This document shows positions 55,247 to 64,000 of a DNA stretch of 64,000 bases, in pieces (the first letter of the stretch is position 1; every line of letters begins with the position of its first letter). The translations under genes were made by a program, and so were the position numbers. This stretch comes from Macrothele yani (taxonomy: Eukaryota; Arthropoda; Arachnida; Araneae; Macrothelidae), in the NCBI GenBank assembly GCA_039090855.1, contig CM076997.1:162904709-162968708 (forward strand), given 5' to 3'. The notes under the pieces are model-generated. The model had not been told where the DNA came from. It saw nothing but the letters and a program-made list of their open reading frames with translations, and ran no database searches.

Positions 55247-56215
55247 CATGCGAAAGGAGAAGGTTCCGTGGACCACAGTATTACAACCAGATGGTTCAAG
55301 AAATTTCGCTCAGGTAACAGAAACCTTGACGATGATCAACCAAGGTCAGGTAGGTCGCGAATCGTGGATTCGGAGGCAGTGCGTCAGGCCGTAGAGGCAA
55401 ATCCGACAACCAGCACTCAGATATTATCAGACGAGCTATGCGTATTACAAATTACCGTGGTGAATCCACTTTGGGACCTCGGAAGGCTCTGCAAGGGCTG
55501 CCGCATTGTCCCTCACGAACTGACGCCAGCTGAAGCAAACCGCCGAGTGGAAGTGTGCACGAAACTCCTAGAAAACCCGCGCGATGTACGTTTCGTCAAG
55601 AGAATTGTTACGTGCGATGACAAATGAGTATATTTCCGTAATCCTAACTCACAACGGCAGTGGTTGAGCCTGGGCCAGCTTAATGAACCTAGTGCCAAAC
55701 GTGGGTGCTTCGAGCACCATCAGGTGATTCTCTGCGTCTGGTGGAATTGCGAGGGGATAATTCATTGCGAATTTGTTCCAGATGGTCGGACCCTCAACAC
55801 CATCATCTAATCTGAAAACGTGGAGCAGATGTAGGCCGTTTTGCAGGAGAAGCACCCGGCAATGGTGAAAAAAAGCTCGTTCTCCTTCAGCAGGACAACG
55901 CTCGGCCTCATACAGCGCGAACGACCCAGGCAAAACTCTAGGAACTTTAGGGCATCGAAGTGATGCCGCATCCAGCGTATAGTCAGGACCTTGCTCCGCC
56001 GAATTATTACTTGTTGCAGTCCACGGCCCACTTCCTTCACTGGCGGCACTTCAACAACGAGAAGGAGGTGGCAACTGGGATGAAGGAGTTCTTCGCCTTG
56101 AAGGAAAAGAACTGTTTCCGCCGCGGAGTCGAAGACCTAGCAGACAGATGGGTAAAGACGGTGCAACACGATGGCCTATACTTTGAATGTCTGAAATATC
56201 CTCTGGGAGAATTCT
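55247..56215 (+). pseudogene. mariner transposase pseudogene
   Basis: Blocks in order: SITTRWFKKFRSGNRNL (first HTH end), QPRSGRSRIVDSEAVRQAVE (linker and second HTH start), PHELTPAEANRRVEVCTKLL, VKRIVTCDDK then stop (first catalytic region TCDDKW), YFRNPNSQRQWLSLGQLNEP, VILCVWWNCEGIIHCEFVPD, LQQDNARPHTARTTQ (second D, after a frameshift near 55880), VMPHPAYSQDLAPPNYYLLQ where the third catalytic D is replaced by N, and DLADRWVKTVQHDGLYFE at the end. Length is close to the family's ~345 residues. One deletion lies between the two HTHs and catalytic core. Confidence 0.9.
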
Positions 56216-56224
56216 TCAGTTTGC

Positions 56225-56438
56225 TGCCATTGTGGCGCAGTGGTCTTAGCAATAGCTTCTGATCATTCGTCCGAGTTTGGTCCGGGTTTAAAACCAGGTG
56301 AGACATGGATGTTATGTTTGTCTTACGGTACTGGCTCTCTCTCTTTCCTAGAACCAGTAGCCCTAAATAATAGACAGGGGACTACTACTTAGCCCATTGA
56401 ATTGCACATGGCGGTCGTTAATCCCGCAATAAAAAATA
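56225..56438 (+). mobile_element. SINE family 1 with target-site duplication
   Basis: Head with A box TGGCGCAGTGG at 56232, degenerate B box (gggtttaaaacc), family body and a short A tail. Flanked by CTTCAGTTTGC at 56214-56224 and 56439-56449. Inserted at the 3' end of the mariner transposase frame. Confidence 0.92.
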
Positions 56439-56486
56439 CTTCAGTTTGCCACACATCGTAAAGTGTTTCTCGTCTGACACACCGGC

Positions 56487-57815
56487 AGATAGTCTGCAGC
56501 ACAATCTAACGTTGAAGTTCCAGTAATGTTATTTACTAGGATCTCTGAAAATATTTCAGAAAGATGTAATGCAAAACTACTAGCTGTTTTTTAACGTTGA
56601 AGAAGATAGAATAATCATAAAACTGAAGCAGTATTTAACAGCCGTTTCTGGTTTCAGGAGTATTTGAGTACAGTAGTTATTATTGCCAGTCTAATCGGTT
56701 ACACGTGTATTCCCAACCTGACTTCAAAAGAATGACAGCAATTTTATATTTATTTGTAAAGTGGTAAGCCCACTGAGGGCAACTGTAAGAGCTGTGAGTA
56801 GTCACACGTCGTTGGTTTTTGGTCAAAGGTCCCAGTAAGAGGAAAAAGCCATCACCATTAGACAGGTGCACTACTTACGTGTCAATCGAGACCAGGATAA
56901 AGACCCGCCAGAAAGGAACGCTTCTGACCACATTGTCATCGGAACGGCATTAAGTGTTCGATATTGTTACGTAGATGTCTTATCATGGTTGAGATTGCCT
57001 GGCGTCACATAAATGCTTCCCGTTGAAATTTCACTAAAAGTAATTATATTATTAACGAGGCTAAAGTAATTTGATTCCTTTCAATCTAATCATATTTACC
57101 ATTTTTAAAGCCAATTTTTCAAACTCTTGGAATGCTGACATTCCTATAACTATGATGATAGCATGTTGAAGATACCTTTAGCTTCAGCGATTATTAACTA
57201 ACTGGAAAGGACCCCCATGTTATAGTAGCATTCATTCAATTGATCAGCTTCATGACAACAGACTTCCGATGAAGTGAATGCCTTTTGTAACAGAGAACAA
57301 TGCCATTGATAGGTAATGTAGCAGTGAGAGTCACAACTCACTTATACATGCGGTTAACTTCCCTGATCAGTCCACCGTCCACGTAGTTTAATTATACGAA
57401 GTATGTCAAGAAATAGCTTTTCAGCCTACTCATAGCTTTATTCGAAAACGACTTCTACAATTATCGCTTTTGAACTAAACAATAGGAGTGCATCTATCCC
57501 CCGGACAAAAGAGGAAGCAACCAATAAAAGTACGGTGCATTTCCCTTGTTCATAACTCTGTGTATAGTTTTATATCGAAAACAAGATTGTCTTTAATAAT
57601 TTGTATGTTATTAATATCACTGTCATCGGTTTTAGCGGCTGTCTACCGTGCTCTTTATCAGAAACGTTTTGCTATTCCGAACTTTTCAACATGATTTGCA
57701 ACACCTTGTCTTTAACAATATATAATTTTCGTTTCAGAGGAATTTGAACAAAAACGTGGCTCGAACAGATAAAGTGCAAATCATAGTACGTCTACCTATA
57801 TTACCAGCTCAAAAA
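56487..57815. other. unassigned DNA
   Basis: The frame 57488-57694 (68 codons) is unrecognised. No repeats or element ends seen. Confidence 0.35.
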
Positions 57816-57819
57816 TTAG

Positions 57820-58560
57820 CACGGCCGTGGTGATCGAGTGATCAGAGGTGTGGATTTTAACCAGTCGTAGAGCTTGGTCTCGTTTCGAGTCTCTGGTGAG
57901 ACTTGGATGGTAGATGCTTCCCACGGTGCAGGCTCACCCCCAGAAAGAGCAGCTCTAACATTGAGACGGGTGACTTCTTGAAGCCCTTATTATTGCTCGT
58001 GGTGGATGTTTATTCCCGAAACAAAGGAAAGATTTAATGTAGATAGCTTAAAGTTTTAAAAATTCCAAAAGTGAGACGGGTGACTTCTTGCAGCCCTTAT
58101 AATTGAAACTGGTGACTTCTTGCAGCCCTTATAATTGAGACGGGTGACTTCTTGCAGCCCTTATAATTGAGACGGGTGACTTCTTGCAGCCCTTATAATT
58201 GAGACGGGTGACTTCTTGCAGCCCTTATAATTGAGACGGGTGACTTCTTGCAGCCCTTATTATAGCTTAAAGTTTACAAGCTCCAAAATTGAGACAGGTG
58301 ACTTCTTGCAGACCTTATTATTGCTCTCGGTGGATGTTTATTCCCGAAAGAAAAGAAAGACTTCATGCCAATAGCTTAAAAGTTTACAAATTTCAAAATT
58401 GAGGCCGGTGACTTCTTGCAACGCTTATTTCTGACGGGTGACTTCTTGCAGCACTTATTACTGACAGATGACTTCTTGCAGCTCTTATTATTGCTCCTGG
58501 TGGGTGTTTATTCCAGAAAGGAAAAAAGATTTAATGTAGATAGCTTAAAGTTTACAAATT
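57820..58560 (+). mobile_element. SINE-like element whose 3' part is repeated
   Basis: Starts 'gcacggccgtggtgatcgag' with weak A-box and B-box similarity (cgtttcgagtctc) and 'ggtgagacttggatggtaga', distantly like family 1. Its 3' part ('ttgctcgtggtggatgttta', 'ttcccgaaa', 'tagcttaaag') occurs three times (57990, 58320, 58490), separated by runs of the 32-bp minisatellite. Probably one SINE expanded by tandem duplication. Confidence 0.55.
58071..58263. repeat. 32-bp minisatellite, six near-identical copies
   Basis: The unit begins gagacgggtgacttcttgca and ends in cccttataatt. Copies start at about 58072, 58104, 58136, 58168, 58200 and 58232. Further diverged copies lie at 57962, 58291, 58400, 58433 and 58464. 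There are no unique spacers, so it is not a CRISPR array. Confidence 0.95.
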
Positions 58561-58589
58561 CGGAATGTACATGGAACTGACTGAATAAA

Positions 58590-59300
58590 TACCCGATTTC
58601 GACTAAAATTAAAAAAAAACCGGGGAAATGCTACTTCATTTTTACGACTATTACACTTTTTCTGTATTGTGACGCAATTCCCCTGTAATTTCAATGCTGG
58701 TGACGAGAGGGATGTGGCACAACACACGGTACAACGAATCTTGTTGAAAATAGGGCTACATAGTTTCAAGCCGCTAAATTCGGTTTACCATCAGAAGCAC
58801 CTAAAATGGGCACGCGAACATGAAAACTGGATCTTGAATGATTGGAGGAATGTTGTCTTGTCTGATGAATTTCGTTTACTGTAGCACCATTTGGGTCAGT
58901 TTACCTAGGGAAGTGTTGGTACCAGCATTTACCGTGGGACGGAAACCAGCCGGTGGAGGAAATACAATGCTATGGCCAATAATCTGCTAGAAAATCCTGG
59001 ATCCAGATATCATGTGCAGGTAGATATGACGTCTACTACCGACCTAAACATCATTGCAGGCCAGGTACATCCTTTCATGGCAAAGGTACTCTTCTGTAGC
59101 AGTGTGTTTCATAACAGGATAATGTGCCATGCCAAACTACCCAATTTTTTCGAGAATGGTTCGCTGAACATGAGGAAGACTTTCAGGTTTCGGAGTGGAC
59201 TACAAATTTCCCAGACATCAATCCAATCGAGCATCTCCGGTTTGTTATGGAATAGCAAATCCAATCTGTGGTGGCTAAATTCACGTATTATTTTGTCGTT
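58590..59300 (+). pseudogene. Tc1-like transposase pseudogene, truncated
   Basis: Plus strand. HTH end: DERDVAQHTVQRILLKIGLH; then HLKWAREHENWILNDWRNVV and LSDEFRLL, stop (first catalytic D, 58858-58880), HPFMAKVLF, and after a frameshift DNVPCHAKLPNFF, EWFAEHEEDFQVSEW and FPDINPIEHLRFVME (59100-59255). Related to the inverted copy at 18236-18650. 3' end cut by the repeat at 59303. Missing the N-terminal HTH and several stretches. Confidence 0.8.
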
Positions 59301-59302
59301 AT

Positions 59303-59712
59303 ATGGAAAAAAACATTTGACAATACTTTCTTCCTAAAATAATGTATGGGGTTCCACCAGGGGACGTAAAGTGACATCTTATTTTTGTCGATATCTCTGT
59401 TTCTAAGAGTCCGACTTGAAAAATTATTTCTGTGTTGGACAGCGTTTGCGTTGCGAAATGTTTCTCATATAAATTCATGTTTTCCTTAACGCACAAGTCT
59501 GCAACCAGAGGGCGTAAGCTCACGATTCCGTTTACAGCAATATCTGAGGGATTAAAAACCCAATTGAAAAACTTCTTTCTTCCGTCAGATATTTTTGGTT
59601 TCCATGCCGGTTCCATTGACATTGAATAGCTTTGATAAATTTAATTTGCCTCAGAACGGATTCAAAAGACGTGCTTGTTACACCCGAAAATTCGGTGTCA
59701 TCTTTCTTGTTT
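59303..59712. repeat. second copy of the modular repeat's right end
   Basis: Matches 48195-48620 base for base over most of its length, including 'caaccagagggcgtaagctc' and 'ccatgccggttccattgaca'. Only about 2.7 modules remain. Left junction is with a Tc1 pseudogene and right junction with a mariner. Confidence 0.88.
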
Positions 59713-59714
59713 AC

Positions 59715-60371
59715 GTTTGGAATTATCGTGACATATCCACTTTTTACCACCCGTGACGGTTTTCTACAGGAGATAATTTTTGTGTTGTTTATTAAACAGT
59801 TTCAAGCACTTCATGACACGCTCATTCTTGTTTTTCTGGCTCAGGTCATGGTGCACCCATTTTCCTTAATTTTGAATCATTCTCATTGCGCCTAAACGAT
59901 TGGAAATGGTTTGTTGAGTTACCCTCAGTTGTTCAGCTAGTTCTTTGTGCGTGTGGAACGAATCTTCATCCAGAAATGCTTGCAGTTCCTCATGTGCAAC
60001 CTTCTGCGGGGCGCCGCTACGTTCTCGATCGCTAACATCAAAAGCACCTGCTTTAAACCGTCTAAACCAAAACTCACACGTGCTTTTTGATACAATATTC
60101 TACCCCACAGAAGAAAAGATTGATGCAACTGTTTTGCAGCTTTTTTCCCTAGATGAATTTTGTAACGAATGCAGTGTCGAATAAATGCAGTATTGCTTGC
60201 CACCTTTCACCCACCGATTTGCAAGTGAGTTTGACTTTTGGGTAAACTTCTCTGTCACATTTTATACTTTTAATATGTTAGTCACATGACAGCAACACGG
60301 GGGAATGTGGGATATGTAAATTAGCTGTATACGTTACCCAAAAAACGGGTGAAGCCTTATTTGTACACCTA
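59715..60371 (-). pseudogene. 5' half of a mariner element
   Basis: Right terminal repeat ends ttgtacacctaa at 60371, matching the 23664-24943 mariner. Minus-strand transposase text: KWVKGGKQYCIYSTLHSLQN-like start near 60210, KCRFGRFKAGAFDVSDRE-like text then GAPQKVAHEELQAFLDED, QLRVTQQTISNRLGAMR near 59925-59880, and a last trace near 59740 of the TGDEKW block (here altered). The catalytic half is gone. Same subfamily as the 23664 copy but less decayed in its first half. Confidence 0.8.
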
Positions 60372-60377
60372 ATAACA

Positions 60378-62310
60378 AAGTGACTTTAAAAATGAACTTA
60401 CATTAAAAAAACGTGATGTACAATACAAAAACTGAAGTTTTGAAGTTGATGGAGCGAAAATGATCTAGACCTAACCGATGCCTACTTTTACCTTGGAGAA
60501 CAGATATCAAGCTAGAGTCACATAGGTTAAAAACTCTTATCTTAAACTGCAATATGCTAGCCACATTGTTCCAGCCTAGTATTTATTTACCAGGCATCCA
60601 GCCTAGCATTTATTTACCGTTAGGAAATTTAAATACTGAGCTGGATACCTAGGAATGTGATAAAAACAAAACACTCGCGGAAGATGGATGTTTTTAATGC
60701 ACGCTGGTGTGACTTGGAATAGACTGCCTCTAGGTAGAAAGTAGAGAGAAAGGTTTTGAGAGGCTATCCAGCAGCTGACATAATGATCTACAGCGCTGTA
60801 GCCACTCCTGCATCAAATTAGTTTTCTTGGTCGTGCCAAGTCCAGTGTTTCTTTCAAACGATGCGACAGTGCCTTAGTGAAGTTTTTGTAAGCAACTGAT
60901 AACAGGCCGGCTACCCTGAAGTGCTCGAGGATTTGAAGATCTTTTTAATGTAGTAGAATCACAATAACTTTGCTCCAGTCTTGAGGAATCTTACGATCAT
61001 TATGATATCTGGTGAAATTTTGGCGAGTATTTAAAAATTTTCCTCTGGCTCCTTGTATGATGCCAATGACATTTGCACCTTATCCTGCTGCTGTTTTCCA
61101 AATAATATTTGGAATTGAATGGACTATTACTTCCAGAAGGACTGGAGAGACTGATTTCTGCGTATTTCTGAATGCCAATAATATATGTACCATTCTCTTC
61201 ATATAGTTTTGCGAATAATTCTTTAACACTTTTCAAAATGAGACCTGAATTTCTTGTATCAGTACAATGCACTCTTCTGAGTATCATAATCTATTTTGTT
61301 CCATTGCTGAGACGACATTTTGTATGTTTCAGGACTAGTTTTTGCTCAATTGTTTTTTCAGTAGCTCACAAATGAATATCCTCGTGTTTTCAGTTATACG
61401 TTTTCGCCCTGTTTAGCATAACTTTATATATTACACTTCAGAAGTCACATTTTCTTTAGCTTCATCTTCCGTTTTTTTTTTCTTCTACACCATCATTTTT
61501 ATTTTTTCTGAAATTATCATTACGTCTTTTGTTCTCAGTACCACCTACTTTTATTCCTGTTTTGATAAGGGTCGTGGCCAAGTTTCTGTTGACTTCAGAG
61601 ATGTTTATCTCTTCTGTTGTCAGGCAATCTAGTTCAAAGAATTGGTTTGTCAGGTTGAATTTTAAAGTGTTATTACATTTTTTATACATATTTGTTATGT
61701 CAATGTATTCCGCTGGATTTATGATCTAAAGTCGTTCACGTTTTGTGTTAAGATGCATCTTACATCTCACCATTCTGCGTTCACTTCTTTTGTTGAACCT
61801 GTAAAGTACACTGCGATATTCTATTAATTATTCCTTGTAACACATCCCATTAGGGTGCCTTCATTTCCACTTCCTATTTTTCTTTTCCTCAGAAATGAGT
61901 TCAGGATTAAAAATCTATCGTTCTCCGAAAATTCGACGAGTGTATTTTATGTTGCCACAATTGAATTTACCTACTGAGGTTTCATTATTCATTGAAATCC
62001 CATTTACCTACTGGAGCTTGTTTTTCATTGAAATCACATACGGTCTTCAATTGCTGCTTAACATTCTCATTTTGAAATCTAGTTTCCTTTTAAAATTATT
62101 CGATTTTTTTCCCCGGATGAGTGGAAGGTGCGTAGGTTTGAATGATCTGAATCTTGTAGCTTTGTAGCAGAAATCTGGTAGCAAGTCGAGCAGCTCTCTC
62201 TGAGGAACATTCGATATCGACAATCGATTAAACACCACTGTTTTCACCACTACTAGACTTCCCCTGTAATGTACAAAATTTGGCCTACGTTTTAGATTGA
62301 AATGCACTAT
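60378..62310. mobile_element. old RTE-like copy with an inverted 3' part (copy C)
   Basis: 60378-60790 is plus-strand RTE 3' sequence (TKNEDLDLT-like, 'taccttggagaacagatatc', the VTWNRLPL-like end), shortened internally. 60790-62310 is the minus-strand equivalent of copy A from about 43980 to 45500: 'ctgtagccactcctg' (YSYRS region), 'tgataacaggcc', linker and endonuclease part up to 'gtgcgtaggtttgaatgatc'. Strong divergence and many stops; no intact motif beyond traces of the endonuclease/RT linker (LDCLTTEEINISEVNRNLAT at 61628-61570). Confidence 0.75.
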
Positions 62311-62555
62311 CTTTCCTTCTTTTTATATTGTAACGAGGAGCATTTGTGCAAAATTTGGCAAATGGGTTTTATGGTCAAAAATGAGGTGAGAAAAGGAGCA
62401 ACTTTTGGGCAGGCAAGTAAGAAGTTTTCGATGCCTTATTTCCCCTTTCGGGCCTCCCAGAAGTGACCTTTGCGAAAGTGGCGAAAATAAGTCAATAAAT
62501 TGCCTTGTCTTGGGTCTCTCGGGAATAACCGAAGACCACCGTATTATTTGCTCTG
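62311..62555. other. short unassigned spacer
   Basis: Between the RTE remnant and the mariner end. No features seen. Confidence 0.4.
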
Positions 62556-62558
62556 GTA

Positions 62559-63719
62559 TCAGGCAATCCCAAAAATACTGTCATTATGTAAACGCGTGAA
62601 GAAAAGAAGGAAACACGTACCTGGAATAGATATTTTAATCCATATAATTAGTGCCCCTGCTAGTTACAACCTTCTCCCATCGATCGACAAGGTTTTGAAT
62701 CCCAGACTTGTAGAATTCCATGAATTTCGACGCAAAAAAGGCATAAAGGGTTCCCCGTACCTCTTCCAAATTTCGAAGTGTAGTCCCGGCAAGATGGTTT
62801 TGAAGGCTACGAAATAGGTGGTAGTCGGAAGGGGAGATGTCAGGTGAATATATTAGATGTGGAAGTTTCCCCCATCCGAAGTCCTGCAGCGTGGAGCTGG
62901 TCATTTTCGCTGTGTGTGGTTTTGCGATGTCTTACTGCAGCAGCACGCCTTTAGGATTCATGAGTGCTGGACGTGTATCCTGCAAAGCAGTGCGTAGACG
63001 CTGCAGGTGCTGAGAGTAGACTTCCCCTGTAATGGTTATGTTGAGTGGCAGCAGCTCGTAATGGATTATGCCTTGCATATCCCATCACACAGACATCAAA
63101 ACCTTTTGTGCGGAACGTCCTGGTTTCGCCACTGCCGCAGTCACATTCCCTTTGGGAAGCTACTACATTTACGCTTAATGTTGTGATAAACAATCCATTT
63201 TTCATCGCCTGTGATAATTCTGTGCAAAAACGGGTCCCTTTTTTCACGGGAGAGCAAAGAAGTGCAAATGTCTACACGCTGCTGCAGCTGTTGGGGAGTG
63301 AGATCATGGGGTGCCCACTTATCTAGTGTCGACACATAACCGAGGTCCTGCAGATGCTGGTGAACAGTGGAATGGGTTAAATGAACAAGTGTGGCCAATT
63401 CCTCGACTGTTGCATGCGGATTTCCCTCAACAGCTCATATACGGCATTGGTGTTTCGTGTTGCTATCGTCGCTGAATGTCGATGGTGGAACTCATACAGC
63501 ATAAAGTACCTAATGTGGTCTTTTGACACTGCCATTTTCTATTCGGTTTAAGTTCACAACGACTGCACCTAGAACTCCTGTTTGAGGTCTCAAGTGACGT
63601 GAAGGTCTGCTCGCATGATCCCTCTTATACTCATCGTCGTCGGCGTCATTATCTGGTCACCAGGGGATCACTACTGTTGGGCTTGCGCAAAACGGCATTA
63701 CTTCTGGGATGACCTGAAA
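62559..63719 (-). mobile_element. mariner element, internally deleted, inactive
   Basis: The left end tcaggcaatcccaaaaatac (62559, preceded by TA) is an imperfect inverted match to the right end, read on the minus strand as tcaggtcatcccagaagtaa (to 63717). Length 1.16 kb. Transposase on the minus strand. Confidence 0.75.
62636..63535 (-). pseudogene. mariner transposase pseudogene
   Basis: Start ATG at 63535: MAVSKDHIRYFMLYEFHHRH, the family's usual opening. About 60 residues of the first-HTH/linker region are deleted, then NPHATVEELATLVHLTHSTV (second HTH), LDKWAPHDLTPQQLQQRVDI, RIITGDEKWIVYHNIKRK (first D, about 63215-63165), KVLMSVWWDMQGIIHYELLP-like text, DIAKPHTAKMTS (second D, just after a stop), YSPDISPSDYHLFRSLQNHL (third D, intact) and NLVDRWEKVVTSRGTNYMD at 62640. 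At least one frameshift and one stop. Confidence 0.92.
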
Positions 63720-63759
63720 GTAAAATAAATTCATCTCCGCTTCTGTTTCCGCCTGGCTT

Positions 63760-64000
63760 TCGTCCGGGTGGGCAGAACTGTATCCGTTCATCAGCTTCCG
63801 TCACAAATGGCCTTGCGAACACTGTTATCGAAGTTCCTCAGCAATCATAATTTAAAAATTACGCACGGACACGGCACCTTTAAACAGCTACCTCTTTCTG
63901 ATTCGAAAACGTTCTTCCCCGATGTGCTTCTGTGGCTCCGGGCCTGAGACTGTTCCTCACTTCCTCCTCTCCTGACCTGCGTACAGTGCATATCGGAGGG
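63760..64000 (+). pseudogene. C-terminal LINE fragment, continues past the right edge
   Basis: Plus-strand text LRTVLSKFLSNHNLKITHGH then GTFKQ, and after a frame change CFCGSGPETVPHFLLS, stop, PAYSAYRR. The C.CG..ET..HFLL.CP.Y pattern, preceded by GHG.FK, is the Cys/His-rich tail after the RT/RNase H region of jockey/R1-type LINEs. It is cut by the window end. Confidence 0.65.

Larger units (their letters stand above)
54991..56486 (+). mobile_element. mariner element with a SINE in its 3' region
   Basis: Ends: caggtgagtcgaaagttttg on the left (54991 on) and, read on the minus strand from 56486, a ccggtgtgtcagacgagaaa-like right end; the inverted similarity is imperfect. Subtracting the SINE and one target duplication leaves about 1.27 kb, the usual mariner length. 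The transposase frame is on the plus strand. Confidence 0.75.

Noticed and set aside
58071..58263. CRISPR-like array
   Set aside because: 32-bp units abut directly with no spacers and derive from a SINE.
1..64000. Host protein-coding gene, promoter, terminator or operon
   Set aside because: No conserved host domain, splice-linked exon series or regulatory motif could be supported; all recognisable coding text belongs to transposable elements.

Overview
The window looks like transposon-dense, AT-rich, non-coding DNA from a metazoan, most likely an arthropod. I found no convincing host gene. Almost everything recognisable is a transposable element or its debris: mariner and Tc1-like DNA transposons, hAT elements, RTE-like and other non-LTR retrotransposons, at least two tRNA-derived SINE families, long inverted repeats (foldback or MITE-like) and tandem repeats. 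The abundance of mariner/Tc1 and RTE elements with tRNA-SINEs fits many arthropods, but the species cannot be determined from the sequence. Every transposase and reverse transcriptase frame seen is broken by stops, frameshifts, deletions or insertions.

Layout. 0-10 kb: mariner fragment running off the left edge, Tc1-like pseudogene, SINE copies, simple and 40-bp repeats, a LINE remnant, and a 1.39 kb hAT (6894-8285) that split a SINE and itself carries a palindrome with a tRNA-like sequence in each arm. 10-23 kb: LINE 3' ends, a second tRNA-SINE family, long palindromes at 12.3-12.6 and 14.8-15.1 kb, a hAT C-terminal remnant, an inverted Tc1 piece, a modular array (19.6-20.1 kb) and a 77-bp tandem array grown from a LINE 3' end. 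23-34 kb: a full-length but dead mariner (23664-24943), a palindrome cluster, more SINEs, a MITE, a mariner split by a SINE, a foldback element built of degenerate 17-bp repeats, a second mariner split by a double-3'-end element (32111-33171), and a Tc1-like copy. 35-42 kb: a hAT-like element (35405-37066) carrying three SINEs, a LINE RT remnant, a GC-richer LINE ORF1-like tract, and Tc1 pieces. 42-50.5 kb: two RTE copies in opposite orientation flanking AT-rich repeats and a 2.3 kb array of ~150-bp modules with ~458-bp higher-order periodicity. 50-64 kb: a full-length Tc1 (52015-53303), a mariner with a SINE in its 3' region, a SINE with an internal 32-bp minisatellite, Tc1 and mariner fragments, a rearranged RTE, another mariner, and a LINE C-terminal fragment at the right edge.

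The elements do not form a pathway. They form a nesting record: SINE before hAT (6.9-8.3 kb); mariner before SINE (29.5 kb, 56.2 kb); mariner before the double-3'-end element (32.1 kb); hAT-like element before SINEs (35.5 and 36.0 kb). Target-site duplications visible in the sequence support several of these.
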